Source of the DNA: an uncultured Eubacterium sp.
GTDB taxonomy: Bacteria > Bacillota > Clostridia > Oscillospirales > Acutalibacteraceae
DNA length: 64,000 nt
Assembly: GCA_900539325.1 (NCBI GenBank)
Contig: UQCC01000008.1
Span: 41,185 to 105,184, forward strand
Reading direction: 5' to 3'
Position numbers and translations under genes: made by a program. Under the pieces are notes generated by a model. The model was not told the origin of the DNA. It did not search any database and saw nothing but the letters and a program-made list of their open reading frames with translations. Below, one piece after another: positions 1 through 8,048 of this stretch. Positions within the stretch are counted from its first letter, which is position 1. Every line of letters starts with the position of its first letter.

Positions 1-2
1 AC

Positions 3-854
3 GGCAACCTCAACCTCTTCAACATTGTAAGCATTCCGGGTTCAAACGGATACACATCATTTATCGTTCCTCTTCTTGAGGCATTCGGTGTATACAACAT
101 CAAGACCCAGTATGATTACAGAATGGATATGGAAAAGGCATATGACGCACTTCTCCTTGACATCATCAATCCTCTTTGGGATAAGGTAGAAGATATTCTC
201 AACGCTCCTATCGAAATGCTTGCAGACATTCTTCCAAACCTTTCACTCTTCTTTGCAAACAACGGTTTGCTTCAGTTGATTGACAATCTTTTGACTCCTG
301 TATCAGCTCTCCTTGATGCAGTTAAGCCAATCATCAATGTAAATGTTGTACTCGATGTACTCAATGTTGATGTAAATGCCCTCCTCGGCAAGATTGGTAT
401 CAAGTCAAATGTTAAGGTTGATGTATATGACCTTAAGGCAACACTTGAACCTGTAATCGGTTCTGACAATGTTGTATCGCTTCTCAACGGCATTCTCAGC
501 ACAATCAAGATTAAGGGTCAGCCGCTCGGCATAGTTCTCCCTGAAATCGATTGGTTCCAGCTTGCAAGCCACGGTAAAGTTATTTCAACAACTTCACAGG
601 TTGCAACATTCGGCACAAGAATTGCTGTTCAATCAGACCAGGATGAAACACTCATCGCTGTTCTCAGATACCTCATCAACACAATCAACTACAAAGATAA
701 CTACGACATAATCGTTAACCTCCTCGGCGGACTCCTTGGCGGTATGAGCGACAGTATCGCAGGCGTAGTAGACCAAGTACTCGGTATGCTTAAGGGCGAT
801 GCAGATACAGTTATCGAAAGCCTTGTAGATTTGCTTCAGTCAATCGCAGGCTAA
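3..854 (+). CDS. C-terminal part of a large uncharacterised protein (5' truncated by window edge)
   Basis: The reading frame is open from the first complete codon at base 3 to a TAA at 854, so the true start lies outside the window. The visible 283 residues are rich in Leu, Ile, Val, Asp and Asn, with amphipathic stretches such as LVDLLQSIAG at the very end and repeated LLGxL-type segments. There is no transmembrane anchor, LPxTG motif or recognised catalytic motif in this part. A large secreted or surface protein is plausible from the composition, but I do not recognise the family. A strong terminator follows directly. Confidence 0.6.
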   Translation, partial: GNLNLFNIVSIPGSNGYTSFIVPLLEAFGVYNIKTQYDYRMDMEKAYDALLLDIINPLWDKVEDILNAPIEMLADILPNLSLFFANNGLLQLIDNLLTPVSALLDAVKPIINVNVVLDVLNVDVNALLGKIGIKSNVKVDVYDLKATLEPVIGSDNVVSLLNGILSTIKIKGQPLGIVLPEIDWFQLASHGKVISTTSQVATFGTRIAVQSDQDETLIAVLRYLINTINYKDNYDIIVNLLGGLLGGMSDSIAGVVDQVLGMLKGDADTVIESLVDLLQSIAG

Positions 855-895
855 TAGTTAATAACTAACGGCTTACAACTGAATACTCAAAACAT

Positions 896-926
896 AAAGG
901 TCATCCTCAATCGAGGATGGCCTTTT
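896..926 (+). terminator. Rho-independent terminator
   Basis: Stem AAGGTCATCCTC / GAGGATGGCCTT with a 4-nt loop, followed by a T run. It ends the gene that finishes at 854. Confidence 0.85.
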
Positions 927-981
927 AGTCTATGATAAAACTCCTGAACTGTGCAAAAGAAAATTCAACCGAATTTGCCTA
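927..981 (+). repeat. Degenerate left end of the MITE-like repeat
   Basis: The sequence AGTCTATGATAAAACTCC, followed by a stretch resembling the inner part (tcaaccgaatt), matches the left end of the three full repeats at 23034, 32353 and 38094. The right end and the central hairpin are absent, so this is an eroded fragment. Confidence 0.5.
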
Positions 982-1013
982 TTCATAAAATATAATTATT
1001 TGCACTCAAACAC

Positions 1014-1042
1014 TTGTATATCGTGCCAAAATTATGTATAAT
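1014..1042 (+). promoter_or_regulatory. SigA-type promoter for the NUDIX operon
   Basis: TTGTAT at 1014-1019, 17-bp spacer, TATAAT at 1037-1042, 36 bp before the start codon at 1078. Confidence 0.75.
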
Positions 1043-1077
1043 AAAGCCATATATACTTTATACTCGGTGGTGAAAAA

Positions 1078-1794
1078 ATGCTCGGAAAATATGTTAGAGT
1101 CAAGATAGAACATCCTATCGGCTCAACTGACGAAGCGGGCTACACCTATCCATTAAATTTCGGCACTGTATACAATACAGAAAATCAGGATGCGTTTGTT
1201 ATGGGCATCCATCATCCCGTTCGCAATTTTGACGGCAGAGTTATTGCCATATTGAGCGACAGAAAGAAAAATCATTACATTTGGGTTGTTGCGCCGAAAA
1301 GTACCCGCTTCATAATCAACGACATCAAGGAATACATTGATGTTGAAAAAGACTTCCCTACTTACAGACTTGACTGCCTTTATGAATGCAGTTGCGGAGC
1401 AGTCGTTTTTAGGGACATAAAAGGCGAAGTGCGATACCTTTTAATCAAAAACAATCGCTCGGCTCATTGGGGCTTTCCAAAGGGTCATATCGAACCGGGA
1501 GAAACTCCCGAAGAAACCGCATACCGTGAGGTGCTTGAAGAAACAGGGCTTCACATTAATTTGATTGACGGCTTCAGCTGTGTGTCAAAATACAAAATCC
1601 GTGACAAGATTGACAAAATGGTTACCATTTTTGTCGGCACAACACAAGACACTTCAACCGTTATTCAAAAAGAAGAAATTGAAGATTATATTTGGCTGAC
1701 CTACGACAAGGCAATGAATCTGCTAAAGTTTGAAAATGACAAAAACATTCTTTCGGGTGCATATAATTTTCTTAATGAACACAATATAATTTAA
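1078..1794 (+). CDS. NUDIX hydrolase with N-terminal inorganic-pyrophosphatase-like domain
   Basis: A protein of 238 residues. The C-terminal half (about 105-238) is a NUDIX hydrolase with a complete NUDIX box beginning GHIEPGETPEETAYREVLEE, which coordinates Mg and cleaves a nucleoside diphosphate linked to another moiety. The first ~100 residues resemble the inorganic pyrophosphatase fold (PIGS, YPLNFGTVYN, GIHHPV, GRVIAIL). The substrate cannot be read from sequence. It has its own promoter and is the first gene of a four-gene operon; the next gene begins 10 bp downstream. ATG follows GGTGGTG. Confidence 0.88.
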   Translation: MLGKYVRVKIEHPIGSTDEAGYTYPLNFGTVYNTENQDAFVMGIHHPVRNFDGRVIAILSDRKKNHYIWVVAPKSTRFIINDIKEYIDVEKDFPTYRLDCLYECSCGAVVFRDIKGEVRYLLIKNNRSAHWGFPKGHIEPGETPEETAYREVLEETGLHINLIDGFSCVSKYKIRDKIDKMVTIFVGTTQDTSTVIQKEEIEDYIWLTYDKAMNLLKFENDKNILSGAYNFLNEHNII

Positions 1795-1804
1795 AGGTGA
1801 TTTT

Positions 1805-2308
1805 ATGCACGAGTTTGTTACGACTTTTCAAGAATTCTTAACCTCACACGGTATCCCTGATTGGCTTGTTGTTTTCATCATATCCGTCTGCCCTGTTTTG
1901 GAATGCAGACTCGGTATGTTCACTGCAATCAGCCTGCTTCAAATGAACATCTTTAAAGGCTTCATAATCAGCTTTTTAGGTAACATATTACCTATTCCGT
2001 TCATTCTGCTCCTCATAAACAAGATTTTTGAGTGGCTCAAAAAAGTTCCGGGAATAAACAAGCCGATTTACTGGCTTGAAGAAAAGACCTTGAAAAAAAG
2101 AGATAAGATTGACAAATACGGCATTTGGGGATTGCTCATTTTTGTTGCCATTCCGTTGCCGGGAACAGGTGCTTGGACAGGTTCGCTCCTTGCCTCCCTC
2201 CTCCATCTCGACAGAAAAAAGAGCTTCGGCGTAATCTGCTTGGGTGTTTTCTGTGCCGGAGTGATAATGACGGTTTTGTCAAAAGTATTTAATATGGCAG
2301 TATTTTGA
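1805..2308 (+). CDS. Small multi-drug export family membrane protein (COG2426-like)
   Basis: A protein of 167 residues with several hydrophobic segments. The signatures are CPVLECRLG near residue 30 and VAIPLPGTGAWTGSLLASLL near 115, which I associate with PF06695 (putative small multi-drug export protein). The transported substrate is unknown. The start ATG follows AAAGGTGATTTT. Its stop overlaps the next start by 4 bp (ATGA), indicating translational coupling within the operon 1078-5189. Confidence 0.8.
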   Translation: MHEFVTTFQEFLTSHGIPDWLVVFIISVCPVLECRLGMFTAISLLQMNIFKGFIISFLGNILPIPFILLLINKIFEWLKKVPGINKPIYWLEEKTLKKRDKIDKYGIWGLLIFVAIPLPGTGAWTGSLLASLLHLDRKKSFGVICLGVFCAGVIMTVLSKVFNMAVF

Positions 2309-3477
2309 TGACTAAAGAACAGGATTTTATGCTTCGGTGCCTCAGGGCATATTTTGAAAATAACAAAGTAAATACCGAAATTAATGTTGACCTCAATAAC
2401 TTTTATGAGCTTTGTAACGCTCATAATTTGGCTCCTGTCGTCTTTTCTGTGATTAAAGACAATAATTCCTTAAAAGAAAACAAAACGGCTTATGAGGCTT
2501 TTAAAGACGCCTTTTACGACGGAATTGTCAACTACGATATGCAAAAGGCAGTTATTGATGAGATTGACGAACTGCTGACGGCAAACGAAATTGAACACAT
2601 CTTTTTCAAAGGTGCTCAACTGAAAGAACTTTATCCCACTCCCGAACTTCGGCTTATGGGTGACATTGATGTGCTGATTAGGCTTGACGACAGACCAAAG
2701 GCAAAACAGCTTTTTATAGGCAATGGCTTTAAACTGACCGAGGACAACGGCCCCGTTTACAACTATCACAAGGGTGATGTTTTGGTTGAATGTCACACAA
2801 AAATTGTCAGCGGTAAGGTCGGCAATGCAGATGCCGAAACCTACTTTGCTAACGCAATAAATCACGCAAATTTTGACGGATTTTGCGGTGAACTTGAACC
2901 TGAATACAATCTTCTGTATCTGCTGACCCATATTGCGCACCACTTTTGGTTTTACGGTGCAGGGGTTAAGATGATACTCGACCTGGCAGTGTTCATCAAA
3001 CATTTTTCGCCCGATATTGACAGAGTTGTAAGCAAAGCGGACGAGCTTAACTTAAAACGCTTTTCGCAAATTATTTTTTCAATCTGTTATGATTGGTTCG
3101 GTGTCGGCAAAAAATACATCGATGATACCGACAGCACAAAGAAATTTTTGCTCGGCTTCGGTGCATTCGGCAATATCAACCGCAACAAGGCAGTTGTGGT
3201 TAAGCGTAAAGCAATCGAGGACGGCCACAACAGCAATTTTATGACAAAGCTGGCTCTTCTCTTTCCGTCATACAAAAAAATGAAAAACATACCGTATGTC
3301 AAGTTCATAGACGGCAGACCGTATCTGTTGCCGTTTTGCTGGATATACAGAATTATATACAACTTTAAAAACAAAAAAGACTTTGTAAAAGAAGCAACCT
3401 TTGACCTTGCAAGTGATGAAACAAGGGCAGAGGCACAAAAGGAATTTGAATACTTTGAGGAGATAGGACTGTTATGA
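2305..3477 (+). CDS. Nucleotidyltransferase family protein (PF14907-like)
   Basis: A protein of 390 residues. The segment FFKGAQLKELYPTPELRLMG, followed by DIDVLI, is the hallmark of the uncharacterised nucleotidyltransferase family NTP_transf_5: a glycine/Asp-x-Asp catalytic core around residues 95-120. The substrate is unknown; relatives often sit in cell-surface polysaccharide loci, which would suit the neighbouring alpha-galactosidase, but that link is inference. It overlaps both neighbours by 4 bp. Confidence 0.8.
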   Translation: MMTKEQDFMLRCLRAYFENNKVNTEINVDLNNFYELCNAHNLAPVVFSVIKDNNSLKENKTAYEAFKDAFYDGIVNYDMQKAVIDEIDELLTANEIEHIFFKGAQLKELYPTPELRLMGDIDVLIRLDDRPKAKQLFIGNGFKLTEDNGPVYNYHKGDVLVECHTKIVSGKVGNADAETYFANAINHANFDGFCGELEPEYNLLYLLTHIAHHFWFYGAGVKMILDLAVFIKHFSPDIDRVVSKADELNLKRFSQIIFSICYDWFGVGKKYIDDTDSTKKFLLGFGAFGNINRNKAVVVKRKAIEDGHNSNFMTKLALLFPSYKKMKNIPYVKFIDGRPYLLPFCWIYRIIYNFKNKKDFVKEATFDLASDETRAEAQKEFEYFEEIGLL

Positions 3478-5189
3478 TATTCCTTATTATTTTAATCGTA
3501 TTAATCGCAATAGCCGTTGTGCTGTTTGTTACATGGTTTTTGTCAACAAAGGCAGACGGCAACTGTCCGCTTTGTGCAATGAAGGCTTTTCCACCGTCAA
3601 AAATAACCATTGACTACAAAAAGGACGAGGACTACAACGGCGGCAGCAAAACCCCGATTATGGGTTGGTCAAGCTGGAACTCACTGCGTAATCATATTGA
3701 TGAGGACACTATTCTTGATATGGCAAAGGCTATGGTTGACACGGGTCTTGCCGACGCAGGATACAAATATGTCAACATTGACGACTGCTGGCAAAGCTCC
3801 ATGAGAGATGAAAACGGAATGCTTCAGGGCGACCTTGAGTCTTTTCCGAGCGGTATGGCTCAGGTTGGCAGAAAAATCAATCAGCTTGGTCTTAAGATGG
3901 GTCTTTACACATCAAACGGCACCCTCACCTGTGAGGATTTGCCGGCTTCTCTCGGCAATGAAGAAATCGACGCAAAAACATTTGCTTCCTGGGGTGTTGA
4001 ATTTTTCAAATATGATTTTTGCCACCACAAATATATCAGCGGTAAAACTCCGATTATCGAATATGTGGGAATCAGCCGCAAGGGCGAAAGAGAATTTGTT
4101 AAACTTACGCCCGACCGTGCAAAATACACAGGCAGAGCAAAGGCAATCAAGGTTGACGAATTGGCTACCAAAAAGGGCATTGCATTTTTAAATCACGGTG
4201 CAGGCACCGCCCAATTCAAAGTTGATGTTGCACAGGGCGGAGAATATGTTTTCACCATCCACTACAAAAAACTTGCAAGCAAAAAAGAAACTTATCTTCA
4301 AATCAATGTCAACGGCAACACAAACGAAGTGTTCTTCCCGCCAAGCGTGGCATTCACTCCCGATGCAAGACTTCAAACAATCATCAAACTTTCGGCAGGC
4401 GAAAACATCATCAGACTTCAAAACCCTGTTGTCACCCGTGCCGACTCGTCATACATTCAATACAGACGAATGGGCAAAGCACTTGAGGACGCTTCGCACG
4501 CTTGGTCAATGTATTCGGGTGAACCGCAAAAGCCTATCACCTATTCCCTGTGCGAATGGGGCACAAATCACCCGTGGACTTGGGGTGCAAAGGCAGGCAA
4601 TATGTGGCGTACAACCCACGATATTATGCCAAAATGGTTCAGCATTGTTTGGATATACAACCGTACCGTCAATATGTACAAAAGTGCTTCTCCGGGGCAT
4701 ATAAACGACCCCGATATGCTTGAAGTCGGCAACGGCAAGCTCACTATTGAGGAAAACCGTGCTCACTTTACACTTTGGTGTATGATGGCTGCTCCGCTTG
4801 TTTTGGGCAATGATTTGAGAGAACTCCAAAACGGCTCAAAAAAGAGCGATGCCATTCTCAAAATCATTACAAACGAAAATCTTATCCGTATTGACCAAGA
4901 CACTCTTGTTAAACCGGCAAAGCGTATCGGCAAAAAAGGCAGTATCGATATTCTTGCCCGTCCGCTTTCAAACGGCGATGTTGCCATTTGCTTCTTCAAC
5001 AAAGGCGGCAGCAAAAAAGAGATTGAATTTGACCTTGCAACGCTCAAGGATGAAAAGTATCTCGGTATTTCCCGCACAAGCAATGCACAAATCAAGAATT
5101 TGTGGAGCGAGGAAATCTTCCATTCCGACACAATCAAAACAGCCGTTGCATCGCACGATGTAAAAGTTTTCAGAATATCAAATCTCTAA
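3474..5189 (+). CDS. GH27 alpha-galactosidase, membrane-anchored, with an inserted beta-rich domain
   Basis: A protein of 571 residues. Residues 1-23 form a transmembrane anchor. The GH27 barrel starts at about 60 with PIMGWSSWNS and DDCW (104-106). The nucleophile is D181 in KYDFC; the acid/base is D383 in WRTTHDI; NDPDM follows at 411-415. Between KYDFC and the second half of the barrel is an extra segment, about 200-335, that reads like a carbohydrate-binding module (alternating strands, YVFTIHYKK, INVNG). The C-terminal ~100 residues form the usual beta domain. It should remove terminal alpha-galactosyl residues at the cell surface. Last gene of the operon; a terminator follows. Confidence 0.92.
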   Translation: MIFLIILIVLIAIAVVLFVTWFLSTKADGNCPLCAMKAFPPSKITIDYKKDEDYNGGSKTPIMGWSSWNSLRNHIDEDTILDMAKAMVDTGLADAGYKYVNIDDCWQSSMRDENGMLQGDLESFPSGMAQVGRKINQLGLKMGLYTSNGTLTCEDLPASLGNEEIDAKTFASWGVEFFKYDFCHHKYISGKTPIIEYVGISRKGEREFVKLTPDRAKYTGRAKAIKVDELATKKGIAFLNHGAGTAQFKVDVAQGGEYVFTIHYKKLASKKETYLQINVNGNTNEVFFPPSVAFTPDARLQTIIKLSAGENIIRLQNPVVTRADSSYIQYRRMGKALEDASHAWSMYSGEPQKPITYSLCEWGTNHPWTWGAKAGNMWRTTHDIMPKWFSIVWIYNRTVNMYKSASPGHINDPDMLEVGNGKLTIEENRAHFTLWCMMAAPLVLGNDLRELQNGSKKSDAILKIITNENLIRIDQDTLVKPAKRIGKKGSIDILARPLSNGDVAICFFNKGGSKKEIEFDLATLKDEKYLGISRTSNAQIKNLWSEEIFHSDTIKTAVASHDVKVFRISNL

Positions 5190-5200
5190 AATTAACGACA

Positions 5201-5239
5201 AAAAAAGCGACCCTCGAATTATTCGAGAGTCGCTTTTTT
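5201..5239. terminator. Bidirectional terminator
   Basis: AAAAAAGCGA and CTCGAAT pair with ATTCGAG and TCGCTTTTTT. The A/T runs on both sides suit the convergent genes ending at 5189 (+) and 5337 (-). Confidence 0.88.
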
Positions 5240-5336
5240 ATGCTTATAACAAGCATTTGGAGTAAATTTATATAAAATCTAAAAGGGGCTATATTAAAAA
5301 GGTTGACGAAATTAATCGAAAGCCTTTGTTGCGAAG

Positions 5337-6191
5337 TTAATTTTTTATATCTTTTATCTCTCCCTCGGTAATAACCAAACAATCGGGAGAATCTATGTTA
5401 AGCTCTGCCGGATTATAATCGGCAGGAACTCTGTTTTTAGCCATTGCACCTTTTATCATAAAAAATGCAATATCACGACTTATTCCGGCATAATCAACAT
5501 CCAAAATCTTGGATGTGATATGCTTAGAAAAGAAATTAACAAGCGGACCCATCATAAAGGCTGTGATAATTGTACCTATTCCGATATTTTTAACACCCGA
5601 AATATCGCCTTTAAGCAGCGAAGTCAAACCTCCGCTTACCACGAGTCCTATAATAATAACGGTAATATCGGTCATGACCCTCAGCCATTTGTAATGTATA
5701 TGAGTAAATTGGCTAAGCATAAAACTGAGTGAATCATACGGACCGACGCCGATATTTGAAACAAAAAACAGAGAGCAGGAAAAGCACAGAACAATAATAC
5801 CTGCCGCAAGTAGGCATATGCGAACCGCAAGACTGTTGCTGATATGAGGAGCAATAAGACCGCTGAAAAATTCGCAAGTGTAACCGACGCCAACCATATT
5901 TATCACCGTACCCACGCCGATAAGTCCTCTGTGAGCAACTATCACGACAACTACAATGATAACGGCATTGACAATCAGCTGATATGTTCCGTAACCGATT
6001 CCCAAGGTGGAGGAAATATTCATGTTCATTGATGTAAAGGGGTCAACACCAAATCCCGAAACATTGAAAAGTGCAATTCCAAAGCCCATCACGATAATGG
6101 AAATTACCGTCATAACTACTCGCTTCACCATATTATGCTGAGCGAACATATCTTTGATGTAGCCATATGCTTCCTTTTCAAATTTCTTCAT
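5337..6191 (-). CDS. YczE/YitT-family integral membrane protein
   Basis: A protein of 284 residues with about five hydrophobic helices and the characteristic SGFGVDPFTSMN (residues 45-56) and GVGPYDSL repeats of the YczE/YyaS/YitT (COG2364) family. The function of the family is not established; some members sit beside regulators or peptide synthetase clusters. ATG at 6191 is preceded by a promoter at 6257-6284. A hydrophilic C-terminal tail of ~45 residues is present. Confidence 0.82.
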   Translation of the reverse strand: MKKFEKEAYGYIKDMFAQHNMVKRVVMTVISIIVMGFGIALFNVSGFGVDPFTSMNMNISSTLGIGYGTYQLIVNAVIIVVVVIVAHRGLIGVGTVINMVGVGYTCEFFSGLIAPHISNSLAVRICLLAAGIIVLCFSCSLFFVSNIGVGPYDSLSFMLSQFTHIHYKWLRVMTDITVIIIGLVVSGGLTSLLKGDISGVKNIGIGTIITAFMMGPLVNFFSKHITSKILDVDYAGISRDIAFFMIKGAMAKNRVPADYNPAELNIDSPDCLVITEGEIKDIKN

Positions 6192-6256
6192 AGAATACGC
6201 CTCGTAATCTTGACAAATCTAATTCATTTGCCTTACTTTCCTCTCTCTTGCACCCT

Positions 6257-6284
6257 ATTATAATCACCTTTTCAAAAAATGCAA
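6257..6284 (-). promoter_or_regulatory. SigA-type promoter for the yczE-like gene
   Basis: On the minus strand TTGCAT, 16 bp, TATAAT, about 65 bp upstream of the start. Confidence 0.65.
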
Positions 6285-6360
6285 GGGTATTTTGCTATAT
6301 TCTATGTGTTGGATAGTATACACAAAGTTTGCAAAAGATTTTTGTGCAAATTGCACAAAA

Positions 6361-6897
6361 CTATTCCATCTGTTTTCCGAGAAAAGAAGCAGCCACCTGA
6401 ACAAGCTTGATGTCTGCCTCGCTCGGCAAAGTGCCTTTTCCGTCATCAAACACAGCCACGGCACCGCTGACATCACCGCCGTAAATGATTGGATAAACTA
6501 TCTGTGCCTGACGGTCAAAGCCCTCAATGGCATTCATAGACGGCACCTTGTCGGTTTTGATGTGGATTTGACGATTTTCCATAAGCTCCTCAAGGCTTTT
6601 GCTGACTCTGCGTTCAAGCACTTCACGCTTGCTGATACCCGAAGCCGCAACAACATGGTCGTTGTCCGTAATTGCAACGGGCATACCTGCGTCCTTGTGC
6701 AAAACTTCCGCATACTGCTCCGCAAAATTTGAAAGTTCCCCAATCGGCGAATATTTCTTAAATATAACCTCGCCCTCACTGTCCGTGTAAATCTCCAGCG
6801 GGTCACCCTCTTTAATTCTGAACGAACGGCGGATTTCCTTTGGGATGACAATCCTGCCCAAATCGTCAATTCTTCTGACAATGCCTGTTGCTTTCAT
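6361..6897 (-). CDS. spoVT: Stage V sporulation protein T (AbrB/SpoVT family)
   Basis: The N-terminal 50 residues are the swapped-hairpin AbrB DNA-binding domain (MKATGIVRRIDDLGRIVIPK, followed by EIRR and FRIKEGDPLEIY). Residues ~55-178 are the GAF-like domain of SpoVT. It regulates forespore SigG genes in spore formers. I place the start at 6897, giving 178 residues, because GGAGAG lies 8 bp upstream and the AbrB domain begins at that Met. The longer frame adds 16 residues without a ribosome site. Confidence 0.93.
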   Translation of the reverse strand: MKATGIVRRIDDLGRIVIPKEIRRSFRIKEGDPLEIYTDSEGEVIFKKYSPIGELSNFAEQYAEVLHKDAGMPVAITDNDHVVAASGISKREVLERRVSKSLEELMENRQIHIKTDKVPSMNAIEGFDRQAQIVYPIIYGGDVSGAVAVFDDGKGTLPSEADIKLVQVAASFLGKQME

Positions 6898-7143
6898 TTT
6901 GTATCTCTCCAATTCTTTTTCATTTGTTACTGTAATATTTTGCACAGCAAATCGGAATTAATACCAAATAAAAATTCAATTTTTCTGCTTTTCATTTTTC
7001 ATAATTAAACCAACAAGGCTCATCATGTAAATCAAATTCATAGTATGAATCAAACAATTTTTTTGCCGATTGAGTCAATTCGCTTAATACAGCATTCTGT
7101 TCATTTCTTTTTTGATTCTTTGACTGACATCGGCAAGAACATA

Positions 7144-7195
7144 CAAAAAAAGACCGTGACAAATTGCTAAAATGCACTGCGTCACAGCCTTTTTA
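7144..7195 (-). terminator. Probable terminator of the AIM24-family gene
   Basis: AGGCTGTGAC and GTCACGGTCT (minus strand, with one wobble pair and one mismatch) enclose a 20-nt loop and are followed by a T run. Confidence 0.55.
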
Positions 7196-7213
7196 AACTT
7201 TATTAATTGCGAA

Positions 7214-7897
7214 TTAATTTGATGATTGCGTAGGAATATACGGTGCGATAGCCTCTGCAAGTTTAACGGTAGGTATCGTTTGAAGAACAACCTTGCCAGG
7301 ACCCGTTACAACCGTATTGAAAAGGCCCTCGCCGCCGAAAAGAATATTTTTTGCACCCTTAACGGTTTGAATATCCATTGAGCACGAGCCGGACATCATA
7401 ACAACATGCCCCGTATCAACAACAATCTGCTGACCCGCTGCAAGTTCATATTCAACAGCTGAGCCGTCAATCTCAATAAATGCAATGCCGTTGCCCGAAA
7501 GTTTTTGCATAATAAAACCTTCGCCGCCGAAAAATCCCGAGCCTAATTTCTTTTGAAAAAAGACAGAAAGGTCAACACCCGTCGTTGAAGCAAGAAATGC
7601 ACTTTTTTGCACAATATAATCACTGTTTGGTGAAACTTCCAATGCCAAAATATCACCGGGGAAAGAACTTGCAAACGCAATTTCGCCGTTGCCGCCCTCT
7701 GCCGTATATTTGTTTTGGAATATTCTTTCGCCGGAGAACATTCTGCCGAGAATTTTGCTCATTCCGCCGCCTATGGTTTCCATCTTCATATTAGGCGACA
7801 TCCAGCTCATTCCGCCACCCTCGGTAATCATTGTTTCGCCTGCGTCAAGTTGACAAACGGCAACCGGAAAGCTTCCGCCCTTAATTTCGTATTTCAT
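7214..7897 (-). CDS. AIM24 / TIGR00266 family protein
   Basis: A protein of 227 residues. It begins MKYEIKGGSFPVAVCQL and carries repeated Gly-rich strands (ITEGGGMSWM, GGEGFIMQKLSGNG, FGGEGLFNTVVTGPG) typical of the AIM24/TIGR00266 family, a trimeric beta-fold protein of unknown bacterial function. A strong GGAGG ribosome site precedes the ATG. It is monocistronic, with a hairpin downstream. Confidence 0.88.
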   Translation of the reverse strand: MKYEIKGGSFPVAVCQLDAGETMITEGGGMSWMSPNMKMETIGGGMSKILGRMFSGERIFQNKYTAEGGNGEIAFASSFPGDILALEVSPNSDYIVQKSAFLASTTGVDLSVFFQKKLGSGFFGGEGFIMQKLSGNGIAFIEIDGSAVEYELAAGQQIVVDTGHVVMMSGSCSMDIQTVKGAKNILFGGEGLFNTVVTGPGKVVLQTIPTVKLAEAIAPYIPTQSSN

Positions 7898-8010
7898 ATA
7901 GGACCTCCTTTTTATTTTTATATTCTGTACAATTATACATTATCATATAATCACACAAAAAACAATTATCGTTATTTCTATATTTACCTATTGATTTTTG
8001 TGCAAAACAT

Positions 8011-8041
8011 AAAAAGACTTCCCTTGTGTATGGGAAGTCTT
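8011..8041 (-). terminator. Terminator of the acyl-CoA ligase gene
   Basis: Minus strand AAGACTTCCC / GGGAAGTCTT, 8-nt loop, then TTT. Confidence 0.85.
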
Positions 8042-8048
8042 AATAAAT

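Noticed and set aside
854..870. GTTAATAACTAAC as a fourth operator
   Set aside because: The arms and the spacer do not match RGTTAG-N6-CTAACY, and it lies after a stop codon next to a terminator.
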